The notes beneath the pieces were generated by a model. That model saw only the letters and a program-made list of their open reading frames with translations, was not told where the DNA came from and did no database searches. Below are positions 1 to 7,629 of a DNA stretch of 9,908 nucleotides, piece by piece. Position numbers and translations under genes: made by a program. Source of the DNA: Clostridiales bacterium (GTDB lineage: Bacteria; Bacillota_A; Clostridia; Saccharofermentanales; Saccharofermentanaceae); NCBI GenBank assembly GCA_017649745.1, contig JAGCGE010000347.1, positions 1-9,908 of the forward strand, written 5' to 3'. Within the stretch, counting starts at the first letter, position 1. Each line of letters begins with the position of its first letter.

Positions 1-2983
1 CACCCTTAAGAACATTTGGAGCAGCCTTGAATGTCTTATCAGTCTTAAATTCCTTAACCTCACAAGGCATAGTTCCGTCTTCTGCTACTGTGTGGAAGAT
101 AGGTTCGAGCTTGCTCTCATAAGCCTCAAGAGCTTCATCAATAGAAACGGAAGAATCCTTATAAGTGATGATTCCGGAATCATTTGTCTGACCTAAGAAC
201 TTACCGCCGACCATCTCGATCTTATCGATAGCGTTTCCATCCTTATCAATTGCAAGGATAACTGTAGCAAGAGACTTCTCAAAGAGAGTCTTCTCATCAA
301 TATCTGAAGAGAATGTAAATCCGAGCTTGTTACCTACGAGCATCTCAACCGTACGGGATGCGATACCGCTGGACTTAACAACTGCAGCGTTCTTAAGAAG
401 CCCTCTGGATGTAAGCTCCTTAACAGCCTTGATAACACGGAGAGCATGATCCTTCTTATAGTATCCGTTCTCGTTTCTGCCAACCTTGATGTAGTAAAGT
501 CTCTGAGCTGTACCAGTAAGTGTAGCTGTAATGAGCTTATCTGTTGTAGTCATACCTACTGCAAAAGATACGAGCGTCGGAGGTACATGGATATCGTTAA
601 ATGTACCGGACATAGAGTCCTTACCACCGATAGATGCTGTACCGAAATCAAGCTGTGCCTTATATGAACCGAGGAGAGCCTGAAGTGGCTTACCCCATGC
701 TTCTTTGGAGCTCATTCTCTCGAAATACTCCTGGAATGTAAGTCTAGCTGTAAGAGGATCAACACCCATACAGAGGAGCTTCAACAAGCTCTCCAATACT
801 GCATGATAAGAACCGCAGTATGGATTCCACTCTGTAAAGTATGGATCAAAACCATATGTCATAACGGAACAAGACTTAGTTGTACCGTGATCGAGTGGGA
901 TCTTACAAGCCATACCTTCTTCTGGAGATGTCTGGAAGTTACCACCGTAAGGCATGATAACTGAACCTGCACCGATAGTTGAGTCGAATCTCTGGATAAG
1001 ACCCTTTCTGGAACATCCCTCAAGTGAATTCAAAGCACCAAGAAGCGACTTCTTGAAATCACCTGCAACGTATGACTTGTTCTCAGAATCAATATATGAT
1101 CCCTCTGTTGGCTTAGTAACAACTGCATCAGCATACTGGCTAGCACCGTTTGTATCGATAAAGCTTCTTGGAAGATCAACGATCGTGTTGCCGTTCCAAA
1201 CCATCTTCATAACAGGCTCTTCAGTTACTTCTGCAACAACGATAGCCTCAAGGTTCTCCTGATCAGCAAATGCGAGGAACTTGTCCTTATCTTCCTTATG
1301 GATAACGCATGCCATTCTCTCTTGAGACTCGGAAATAGCGATCTCAGTTCCGTCAAGGCCTTCGTACTTCTTAGGAACAAGATCAAGGTTGATCTTAAGA
1401 CCGTCAGCAAGCTCACCGATAGCAACAGAAACACCGCCGGCACCAAAGTCATTACAACGAACGATAAGCTTTGTAACCTCAGGATTTCTGAAAAGTCTCT
1501 GGATCTTTCTTTCTGTAGGAGGATTACCCTTCTGTACTTCTGCACCGCATGTAAGAACTGACTTCTCATCATGAGCCTTAGAAGAACCAGTAGCACCACC
1601 AATACCGTCACGTCCTGTTCTTCCGCCAAGGAGAACAACGATATCACCTGGGATAGGTCTTTCTCTTACGATATTTTCAGCAGGAGCTGCACCGATTACG
1701 GCACCGATCTCCATACGCTTAGCTACATAACCAGGGTGATAGATCTCGTCTACCTGACCTGTTGCAAGACCGATCTGGTTACCGTATGAGCTGTAACCGG
1801 CAGCTGCTGTACGAACGATCTTCTTCTGTGAGAGCTTACCCTTAAGTGTCATTGAAACAGGAACTGTAGGATCTCCTGCACCTGTAACACGCATAGCCTG
1901 GTAAACATAAGAACGACCTGAGAGCGGATCTCTGATAGCACCACCAAGACATGTAGCAGCACCACCGAATGGCTCGATCTCTGTTGGATGGTTATGAGTC
2001 TCGTTCTTAAACATGAGGATGTAATCCTTCATCTCACCATCTACATCGATACGGATCTTAATGGAACAAGCATTGATCTCTTCAGACTCATCAAGGTCAG
2101 CGATCTTGCCGTCTTTCTTGAGCTTACGCATAGCCATTGTAGCAACGTCCATAAGGCATACAGGCTTTTTAGAAATACGCTCACCATATACTTCTTCACG
2201 TGTGGAAAGATAATCTTTATATGTTTCCTTCATCTCTGTTGTAAGAGCATCATCACCCTCGAACTTAATATCTTCGAGCTGTTTAAGGAAAGTTGTGTGA
2301 CGGCAGTGGTCAGACCAGTATGTATCAAGAACTCTGATTTCAGTAACCGTTGGATCTCTGCCGATCTCCTTGAAGAAGTCCTTAGTAAAGATGATATCAG
2401 CTGTGCTCATTGCAAGACCCATGTTGGATCTGAGCTCTTCAAGCTTCTCATCTGACATATCCTTAAATCCTGTAATCGTCTCAACAGTTGTAGGAATATC
2501 ATATGTATCCTTCAATGTCTCAGGCTTAACATCGGAAGCCTTTCTTGATTCAACAGGGTTGATGAGATACTTATCGATCTCACCTTTCTGATCTTCAGTC
2601 AAAGAACCATAGAAGACAACGATCTTAGCTGTCTTAACAAGTGGTCTTTCCTTCTGTGTGAGGAACTGTACGCACTGAGCTGCGGAATCTGCTCTCTGAT
2701 CATACTGACCAGGAAGAGCTTCGATACCGAGAACATAGCAAGCATCGCTCGTATCGATATTCTCATCATAAACATTATCTACCGGAGGTTCTGAGAAAAC
2801 GACCTTCTTGGCCTCCTCATACTCTTCATCGGTAATACCGGAAATATCATATCTGTTGAATACCTTAACGGATTCAAGAGTTGAGATACCAAGATCTGAC
2901 TTAAGATCTTTAAGGATTCCTCTTGCCTCAACCGCAAAAGGAAGCTTCTTCTCAGAAAAGATTCTGCGAACTTCTTGTGACAT
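1..2983 (-). CDS. purL: Phosphoribosylformylglycinamidine synthase, clostridial long type (3' end outside window)
   Basis: This enzyme makes FGAM from FGAR, ATP and glutamine, the fourth step of de novo purine synthesis, in the cytoplasm. About 994 residues are visible. In order they show the N-terminal PurS-like part with LPGQYDQRADSAAQC (about 90-104), the FGAMS signature DTYWSDHCRH (220-229), FKNETHNHP (325-333), the glycine-rich GGRTGRDGIGGATGSS (453-468), RCNDFGAGG around Asp512, and SIGGKDSMSG in the second synthase half (784-793). The order and wording fit the single-chain PurL of about 1,250 residues found in Clostridia rather than the small Bacillus PurL/PurQ/PurS set (family knowledge). 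The C-terminal glutaminase domain would lie beyond position 1, so the gene is cut by the window edge, not broken. The ATG at 2983 is preceded by GGAGG at 2991-2995 with a 7-base spacer. The gene lies 40 bases after htpG on the same strand, and no promoter or riboswitch fits in that gap. Confidence 0.96.
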   Translation of the reverse strand, partial: MSQEVRRIFSEKKLPFAVEARGILKDLKSDLGISTLESVKVFNRYDISGITDEEYEEAKKVVFSEPPVDNVYDENIDTSDACYVLGIEALPGQYDQRADSAAQCVQFLTQKERPLVKTAKIVVFYGSLTEDQKGEIDKYLINPVESRKASDVKPETLKDTYDIPTTVETITGFKDMSDEKLEELRSNMGLAMSTADIIFTKDFFKEIGRDPTVTEIRVLDTYWSDHCRHTTFLKQLEDIKFEGDDALTTEMKETYKDYLSTREEVYGERISKKPVCLMDVATMAMRKLKKDGKIADLDESEEINACSIKIRIDVDGEMKDYILMFKNETHNHPTEIEPFGGAATCLGGAIRDPLSGRSYVYQAMRVTGAGDPTVPVSMTLKGKLSQKKIVRTAAAGYSSYGNQIGLATGQVDEIYHPGYVAKRMEIGAVIGAAPAENIVRERPIPGDIVVLLGGRTGRDGIGGATGSSKAHDEKSVLTCGAEVQKGNPPTERKIQRLFRNPEVTKLIVRCNDFGAGGVSVAIGELADGLKINLDLVPKKYEGLDGTEIAISESQERMACVIHKEDKDKFLAFADQENLEAIVVAEVTEEPVMKMVWNGNTIVDLPRSFIDTNGASQYADAVVTKPTEGSYIDSENKSYVAGDFKKSLLGALNSLEGCSRKGLIQRFDSTIGAGSVIMPYGGNFQTSPEEGMACKIPLDHGTTKSCSVMTYGFDPYFTEWNPYCGSYHAVLESLLKLLCMGVDPLTARLTFQEYFERMSSKEAWGKPLQALLGSYKAQLDFGTASIGGKDSMSGTFNDIHVPPTLVSFAVGMTTTDKLITATLTGTAQRLYYIKVGRNENGYYKKDHALRVIKAVKELTSRGLLKNAAVVKSSGIASRTVEMLVGNKLGFTFSSDIDEKTLFEKSLATVILAIDKDGNAIDKIEMVGGKFLGQTNDSGIITYKDSSVSIDEALEAYESKLEPIFHTVAEDGTMPCEVKEFKTDKTFKAAPNVLKG

Positions 2984-3023
2984 AAATTATCCTCCACACT
3001 TGTTTTAATTTATCATACTAAAA

Positions 3024-4940
3024 TCAATCAACGGTCTTCTCCAAAAGCTTGGAGTTATATTCAAGAAATCTCTTAAGTCCTTCTGAATCAAGAGATCCAT
3101 GAGCAAGCTTAGCCTGATCGAAAATATGAAGTGCAAGACGATCAGCTTCTTCATCTTTTGTTCCGAGCTCTTTCATCGCTGTAAGCTTAGAGATCAACGG
3201 ACTATCAGTATTTACAACAAGATCTTCCTTGATCGGGAACATGGAATCAAGATCCTTATACGGATCATCTTCCTTACCTGTACTCATCTTCTCAAACTGC
3301 TTACGCATCTCAGCCATTCTTCGAGCTTCTTCAGTCTCTCTGATAAATGCAGGCATCTGATCTTGTCCAAGACCCATAACGGATACTTCAAGTTTATCGT
3401 TGCTCAATGCCTTACGGAAAAGATCGGAAAGCTTATCCTTAACCTCATTATCACCTTCGTTACCGGAAAGTTCACTGTCAACTCTCTTGAACTTGAAGTT
3501 CTGGTACTTGTATTCAAGGAATGAGATGAAGTTGTTATCAAGTTCCTCATCAAGGATGATAACCTTAAATCCATCCTTCTCAGCCATTGATATATATGCA
3601 GCCTGAGCTGTAGGATCAGTTGTATATCTGATAGTATCCTTACCGTCTGTAAGCTCAGCAATAGTAGCAAATCCGCCGTCATTCAACTTGAAAAGACAGA
3701 TATCCTTTGTCTTCTCGTAGAACTTCTCTTCCTTCATCATTCCGTACTTAACAAATACGGAAATATCAGACCAGTATTTCTCAAAAGATTCACGATCCTT
3801 CTTGAAAACATCATTAAGCTTGTCAGATACTTTTCGAATGATATGAGAAGAAAGCTTTTTAACATACTCATCCTGCTGCAAAGCTGATCTTGATACATTC
3901 AATGGAAGATCTGAACAATCAAGACAACCCTTAAGAAGGAACAGGAAATCAGGGATGATCTCCTCGATGTTATCAGCTACGAATACCTGATGGTTATAGA
4001 TCTTGATCCTGCCTTCAAGGCTCTGATATACATTATCAGTCTTAGGGAAATAAAGGATACCCTGGAGATTGAACGGATAGTCCATGTTGAGGTGGATCCA
4101 GAAGAGCGGATCTCTCATGTCAGGGAATACATCATGGTAGAACTCTTTATACTCTTCCTCAGTACACTCGGAAGGCTTCCTTGTCCATAATGGTGCTGTA
4201 TTGTTCAATGCATGAAGTTCCTTAACAGGAGCAACATACTCTTCGTTCTTCTCTTCTTTTTCCTTACGCTTCTTCTCTTCCTCTTCAGCAGCCTTCTTAT
4301 CAGCTTCTGTGTCGATGAAGAAGATCTCTGTAGGAACAAATGAACAATACTTACGGAGTACTTCTCTTATCTTAGATGAATTAAAGATAGCCTGTGCTTC
4401 TTCAGAAAACTTAAGAGTAATAACTGTACCTCTTGAATCTTTAGAAGACTCAGAGATCTCATACTCCATACCGTCTTCAGACTTCCACAAAACTGCTTCT
4501 GCATCCTTAACGAATGACTTAGTCTCAATTGTTACTTCATCTGCAACCATAAAAGCGGAATAAAAACCGAGACCGAAATGTCCAATGATACCTGCTTTAT
4601 CTGTCGACTGTTCCTGATACTTAGTAACAAAATCCATAGCGCCCGAAAAAGCGATCTGGTTGATATACTTCTCGATCTCCTCAGCAGTCATACCGATTCC
4701 GTTATCTTCAAATGCGATAGTCTTAGCTGAATCATCATAGATCACATTGATAAAATACTTCTCATCTTCTGAAGCTTCAGCCTGACCAAGTTCAACTAAT
4801 CTCTTGAACTTAGCAACAGCGTCACAACAGTTGGATACGAGTTCTCGGATAAAGATATCCTGATCTGAATAAAGCCATTGTCTGATAACAGGAAATATGT
4901 TCTCAGTAGTTACCGTGACTTTACCGGTTTTTAAAGACAT
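3024..4940 (-). CDS. htpG: Hsp90-family molecular chaperone HtpG
   Basis: This is a cytosolic ATP-dependent homodimeric chaperone of 638 residues, close to the usual bacterial length (about 625). The N-terminal GHKL ATPase domain shows FIRELVSNCCDA (catalytic Glu33, Asn37, Asp40), DNGIGM (79-84) and the lid motif GHFGLGFYSAF (120-130). A run of Glu and Lys at about 214-234 forms a charged linker. The middle domain begins near 246 and carries LFWIHLNMDYPFN and DLPLNVSRSALQ, whose Arg351 is the expected ATP-contacting arginine. The rest is the C-terminal dimerisation domain. The ATG at 4940 is chosen over an upstream in-frame TTG at 4958 because GGGGAGG (4950-4956) lies between them at a normal 9-base distance. 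The gene follows the aminotransferase stop by 21 bases and precedes purL, so cotranscription is likely. No CIRCE or CtsR site is visible, so heat-shock control is not supported here. Confidence 0.96.
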   Translation of the reverse strand: MSLKTGKVTVTTENIFPVIRQWLYSDQDIFIRELVSNCCDAVAKFKRLVELGQAEASEDEKYFINVIYDDSAKTIAFEDNGIGMTAEEIEKYINQIAFSGAMDFVTKYQEQSTDKAGIIGHFGLGFYSAFMVADEVTIETKSFVKDAEAVLWKSEDGMEYEISESSKDSRGTVITLKFSEEAQAIFNSSKIREVLRKYCSFVPTEIFFIDTEADKKAAEEEEKKRKEKEEKNEEYVAPVKELHALNNTAPLWTRKPSECTEEEYKEFYHDVFPDMRDPLFWIHLNMDYPFNLQGILYFPKTDNVYQSLEGRIKIYNHQVFVADNIEEIIPDFLFLLKGCLDCSDLPLNVSRSALQQDEYVKKLSSHIIRKVSDKLNDVFKKDRESFEKYWSDISVFVKYGMMKEEKFYEKTKDICLFKLNDGGFATIAELTDGKDTIRYTTDPTAQAAYISMAEKDGFKVIILDEELDNNFISFLEYKYQNFKFKRVDSELSGNEGDNEVKDKLSDLFRKALSNDKLEVSVMGLGQDQMPAFIRETEEARRMAEMRKQFEKMSTGKEDDPYKDLDSMFPIKEDLVVNTDSPLISKLTAMKELGTKDEEADRLALHIFDQAKLAHGSLDSEGLKRFLEYNSKLLEKTVD

Positions 4941-4961
4941 ACAAATACGCCTCCCCAAAAA

Positions 4962-5828
4962 TTAATCATTTTTATGTTCTTCGTAGTAACTGTCTACGAT
5001 CTCTTTATACATCTTCATGATCCTTAAAACGAGTTCATCATTTGCCGAATCAAATTTATATTCATTAACTGATGCTATCGGAAGGATATCAAACGGTGTG
5101 CTCGATACAAACAAAGCGACCTTATGGGACGGATCGGTAAGCTTTTGCATATTGAATGTACCGAATCTAAGTGTAAGGCCTGCCTTTTTAAGTGCATCAA
5201 GCACGTACTTTCTGGTGATTCCGATAAGGATAAGATCATTAGGCGCCGAATAGATCTCACCATCAACGATAGCGAAGAAATTGGACTTAGAACCTTCAGT
5301 CAACTCACCTCTCTTGTTTTCGAGAAGGACCTCATATGGCTTACCATAAGGAGTATCCTCAGAAAACTTCTGTGCTACAGCTTCCTTATATTCACTTCTG
5401 AACACCTTAACGTGAGGAGCGACTCTCTCCCACTGAAGGATATTTGTCGCAATACCTGTCTTGAATAGATCTTCAGTCGGGATATTAGCTTCGCAGATAT
5501 GGAATACTGTATGATCTCTTGTGATGACGATTCGCATATTGCCGTCATATTCTCCAAGAGCAAGAGCATCAAGATAATTGATAAGAGCAAACTTGATGAA
5601 CTTAGTGTCTACATAAAAGCCCTCAGACGCCTTAACTGAAGCAGTTAATCTCTCAAGATGATCTTCAAGGAATAAAAGAACACCTTTGTATATCCTTACT
5701 GTCTCGTAATAGATAATGTCATAGCAAGGTTCAAAAAACTCCATTGCCTGCTCGGAATTACTGCTAACAAGTTTACCATCGATCAAAAGAACATTCGAGA
5801 TATTATTCTCGATCATAGGATAAGCCAT
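4962..5828 (-). CDS. Class IV (fold-type IV) PLP-dependent aminotransferase or lyase
   Basis: This 288-residue protein belongs to the fold-type IV PLP enzymes: branched-chain and D-amino acid aminotransferases and 4-amino-4-deoxychorismate lyase. Visible marks are ETVRIYKG and EDHLERL near 42-61 (Arg60 conserved), HVKVFRSEY with the presumed PLP lysine Lys141, GELTEGSKSNFF with phosphate/pyridine-contacting Glu178 (174-185), and the GITR motif (203-206). The length fits the family. Lys141 is inferred by alignment from memory with the KxxxNY segment of E. coli IlvE. The substrate cannot be told from sequence alone; the divergence from canonical IlvE argues against naming it ilvE. The ATG at 5828 is preferred over a GTG at 5837 because that GTG is part of the ribosome binding site AGAGG (5837-5841). 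It is the first gene of the probable leftward unit with htpG and purL, and no biosynthetic partner is adjacent to reveal the substrate. Confidence 0.88.
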   Translation of the reverse strand: MAYPMIENNISNVLLIDGKLVSSNSEQAMEFFEPCYDIIYYETVRIYKGVLLFLEDHLERLTASVKASEGFYVDTKFIKFALINYLDALALGEYDGNMRIVITRDHTVFHICEANIPTEDLFKTGIATNILQWERVAPHVKVFRSEYKEAVAQKFSEDTPYGKPYEVLLENKRGELTEGSKSNFFAIVDGEIYSAPNDLILIGITRKYVLDALKKAGLTLRFGTFNMQKLTDPSHKVALFVSSTPFDILPIASVNEYKFDSANDELVLRIMKMYKEIVDSYYEEHKND

Positions 5829-5911
5829 TGGCGACACCTCTTATATATAAATATTCACAGGATAGATTCTATACTTAATTCACCTTTTTTAAAAGAAAAT
5901 GTTGCACAAAA

Positions 5912-5917
5912 ATTATA
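5912..5917 (-). promoter_or_regulatory. Possible -10 box for the leftward aminotransferase-htpG-purL unit
   Basis: The minus strand reads TATAAT, a perfect -10 consensus, about 84 bases upstream of the aminotransferase ATG. The region 17-18 bases further upstream (about 5935-5941) has no good TTGACA match, and the surroundings are very AT-rich, so a chance match is possible. No T-box or other riboswitch structure is evident in the short leader. Confidence 0.35.
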
Positions 5918-5941
5918 AAGTTCTATATTAATAGTAGTTAT

Positions 5942-5962
5942 TTTTCGAGAATCTCTCGAAAA
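5942..5962. repeat. Perfect 9+9 inverted repeat in the divergent intergenic region
   Basis: The arms TTTTCGAGA (5942-5950) and TCTCGAAAA (5954-5962) are exact reverse complements around a 3-base centre ATC. The repeat lies between the leftward and rightward promoters, about 15 bases upstream of the argG -35 box, so it is probably not a terminator for either unit. A protein-binding site is plausible, but the sequence does not match ArgR, LexA, CIRCE or CtsR sites that I know. Confidence 0.6.
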
Positions 5963-5976
5963 GTCGAAATTTTATG

Positions 5977-6005
5977 TTGACGAATAATATGTGTTCTGCT
6001 AGTAT
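5977..6005 (+). promoter_or_regulatory. Sigma-A-type promoter of argG
   Basis: The -35 box TTGACG (5977-5982, five of six matches to TTGACA) and the -10 box TAGTAT (6000-6005, four of six matches to TATAAT) are separated by exactly 17 bases. Transcription would start near 6011-6013, giving a leader of just under 50 bases before the argG ATG. The position, spacing and overlap with the downstream ARG boxes make this the likely argG promoter. Confidence 0.75.
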
Positions 6006-6042
6006 GTGAATCGTTATTCAGAGAAATGCATAATTATTCATA
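6005..6042. promoter_or_regulatory. Tandem ARG boxes, probable ArgR/AhrC operator of argG
   Basis: Box 1 is TGAAT-CGTT-ATTCA (6007-6020), with both half-sites matching the known arginine-repressor consensus TGAATNNNNATTCA. Box 2 is TGCAT-AATT-ATTCA (6027-6040), differing from the consensus arms at one base. Their centres are 20 bases apart, about two helical turns and close to the spacing of paired ARG boxes in E. coli arg operators (family knowledge). They begin right after the -10 box and cover the expected start site and early leader of argG. The inference is that arginine-bound ArgR/AhrC represses argG by blocking the promoter. No argR gene is in the window. Confidence 0.75.
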
Positions 6043-6059
6043 AATTTTGGAGGTGCCCT

Positions 6060-7274
6060 ATGGCAAAAGAAAAGTTTTTATTGGCTTACTCAGGTGGCCT
6101 TGATACATCAATCATCATTCCATGGCTTCTTGAGCATTATGATTGCGAAGTAGTTGCTTACTGTGGTGAAGTCGGCGTTGGCGTTGACCACGATTACCTC
6201 GAGAAGAAAGCACTCAAGTGCGGTGCCATCAAGTGCATCATCGAAGATATTTCTGAAGAGTTCGTAGCTGACTTTGTATTCCCTACTCTTAAGGCAAATG
6301 CAGTTTACGAAGGTAAGTACCTCCTCGGTACATCAATGGCTCGTCCTGTTATCGCTAAGCACTTTGTTGAGGCTGCTCACGCTAACGGATGTACAACAAT
6401 CGTTCATGGCTGTACAGGTAAAGGTAACGATCAGGTAAGATTCGAGCTTTCCATTAAAGCACTCGATCCTGATATGAAGATCCTTGCTCCATGGAGAATC
6501 TGGGACATCAAGTCTCGTGACGAAGAGATCGATTACGCTAATGCACGTGGAATCGAAGTTCCAGTTACAAAAGAAAACAACTATTCAAAGGATGAGAACC
6601 TCTGGCACCTTTCACACGAAGGTATGGATCTTGAGGATCCGGCTAATGAGCCTCAGCTCGATAAGATCCTTGAGCTCATGGTTTCACCAGAGAAGGCACC
6701 TGATGCTCCTACATATGTAACAATCAAGTTCGAAAAGGGTATCCCTGTAGAAGTTGACGGACAGAAGCTCTCACCTGCTGATCTTTTGAGATACTGCAAC
6801 AAGGTTGCTGCTGCTAACGGTGTTGGTATCGCTGATATCGTTGAGAACCGTCTCGTTGGTATGAAGAGCCGTGGCGTTTATGAGACTCCAGGCGGAACAC
6901 TTCTTTTCGCAGCTCATCGTGAGCTCGAGCTCTTGACTGTTGAGCGTGACACAATCCACTACAAGGATCTCGTAGCTCAGAAGTTCTCCGAGCTTGTATA
7001 CTATGGTCAGTGGTTCCACCCTCTCCGTGAAGCTCTTTCTGCTTTCGTAGATAAGACACAGGAAGTTGTTACAGGTGAAGTTAAGATGAAGCTCTACAAG
7101 GGTAACTGCACACCTGCTGGAACAACATCACCATTCTCTCTCTATGATCCTGAGATCGCTACATTTGAGGCTGATGACGTTTACGATCAGGCTGATGCAG
7201 GCGGATTCATCAACTGCTTTGGTCTCCCTATGAAGGTCAACGCTAAGATGAAACAGAAGAACGGATTGCTCTGA
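6060..7274 (+). CDS. argG: Argininosuccinate synthase
   Basis: This enzyme joins citrulline and aspartate with ATP to form argininosuccinate, the penultimate step of arginine synthesis, in the cytoplasm. The 404-residue length matches the common bacterial type (about 400). The N-terminal ATP-pyrophosphatase loop is AYSGGLDTS (9-17). Other family segments are [13 protein letters not shown] (84-96), [14 protein letters not shown] (116-129), [15 protein letters not shown] (174-188) and [10 protein letters not shown] in the second domain. The usual D-[VIL]-G-Q segment after the second strand reads EVGV (37-40), an unusual substitution. The ATG at 6060 has GGAGG (6049-6053) 6 bases upstream; a GTG at 6006 in frame falls inside the promoter/operator and is rejected. 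Codon choice is strongly biased (GCT, CGT, AAG, GGT), suggesting high expression. The gene is under the tandem ARG boxes and ends at a strong terminator 20 bases after its stop. Confidence 0.97.
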   Translation: MAKEKFLLAYSGGLDTSIIIPWLLEHYDCEVVAYCGEVGVGVDHDYLEKKALKCGAIKCIIEDISEEFVADFVFPTLKANAVYEGKYLLGTSMARPVIAKHFVEAAHANGCTTIVHGCTGKGNDQVRFELSIKALDPDMKILAPWRIWDIKSRDEEIDYANARGIEVPVTKENNYSKDENLWHLSHEGMDLEDPANEPQLDKILELMVSPEKAPDAPTYVTIKFEKGIPVEVDGQKLSPADLLRYCNKVAAANGVGIADIVENRLVGMKSRGVYETPGGTLLFAAHRELELLTVERDTIHYKDLVAQKFSELVYYGQWFHPLREALSAFVDKTQEVVTGEVKMKLYKGNCTPAGTTSPFSLYDPEIATFEADDVYDQADAGGFINCFGLPMKVNAKMKQKNGLL

Positions 7275-7293
7275 TTTCATTATTGAATCAACG

Positions 7294-7320
7294 GGGTCGC
7301 GAGAGATCGCGGCCCTTTTT
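7294..7320 (+). terminator. Rho-independent terminator after argG
   Basis: GGGTCGCGA (7294-7302) pairs with TCGCGGCCC (7307-7315) as a 9-bp GC-rich stem with one T-G wobble, closed by a GAGA (GNRA) tetraloop and followed by TTTTT. It lies 20 bases after the argG stop and only 25 bases before the next start codon. Confidence 0.9.
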
Positions 7321-7345
7321 AATTTTCGAAAAGGAGAAATGACAT

Positions 7346-7618
7346 ATGTATTATGTCCCAGACGGAACCGAACAATGTGGTTACTATGAATGCGAAGACT
7401 GTGAGACCGGATTTCTGGACTTAAGGATAGCTCCAAGGCTCGTCTGCCCTTACTGTGGCAAAGAAGTAGATATGGAGGTCGGTCCTGACGAAGAGATGCC
7501 TGTCGCAAGAGAAGCAGCTAAGCTCATAAAGATGCTCGAAGGCGCTGAAGAAGTTGAGAAATACGATATATTGTTGAGTCTTGCTATCACAGGCGGAGAT
7601 TATAACTGGATAGATTAG
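7346..7618 (+). CDS. Small zinc-ribbon protein of unknown function
   Basis: I do not recognise this 90-residue protein. It has two Cys-X2-Cys knuckles, ECEDC (Cys16, Cys19) and CPYCGKE (Cys34, Cys37), spaced 14 residues apart, which is the pattern of a rubredoxin-like or zinc-ribbon metal site. A further Cys11 is present. After the ribbon come an acidic stretch and a probable helix (about 52-72: REAAKLIKMLEG and following). There is no signal peptide or membrane segment. GGAG (7333-7336) lies 9 bases before the ATG. The gene starts just after the argG terminator, with little room for its own promoter, so it may depend on read-through or a promoter inside argG. The GNAT gene follows after 11 bases and the two are probably cotranslated. 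Nucleic-acid binding or a protein-interaction role is possible but not shown. Confidence 0.78.
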   Translation: MYYVPDGTEQCGYYECEDCETGFLDLRIAPRLVCPYCGKEVDMEVGPDEEMPVAREAAKLIKMLEGAEEVEKYDILLSLAITGGDYNWID

Positions 7619-7629
7619 CGGAGGATTTT

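Noticed and set aside
1225..1647. A 140-codon open frame on the minus strand inside purL
   Set aside because: It overlaps purL in another frame of the same strand, has low-complexity Leu/Ser/Arg content and no ribosome binding site; the purL frame has clear family motifs here.
1988..2455. A 155-codon open frame on the plus strand
   Set aside because: It is antisense to the FGAMS signature region of purL and has no recognisable domain or start signals.
2984..3023. A purine riboswitch or promoter before purL
   Set aside because: The gap after htpG is only 40 bases and holds just the ribosome binding site.
3099..3524. A 141-codon open frame on the plus strand
   Set aside because: It is antisense to the C-terminal part of htpG and shows no family features.
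4941..4961. CIRCE or CtsR heat-shock operator before htpG
   Set aside because: The 21-base gap has no inverted repeat or heptad repeat, and none is seen upstream of the first gene of the unit.
5844..5857. ARG-box-like TATAT-AAAT-ATTCA before the aminotransferase
   Set aside because: Only one arm matches well and the surroundings are AT-rich, so a chance match is likely.
6006..6059. Upstream GTG start adding 18 residues to ArgG
   Set aside because: The extension would lie on the promoter and operator sequence, has no ribosome binding site, and the ATG at 6060 has an ideal GGAGG.
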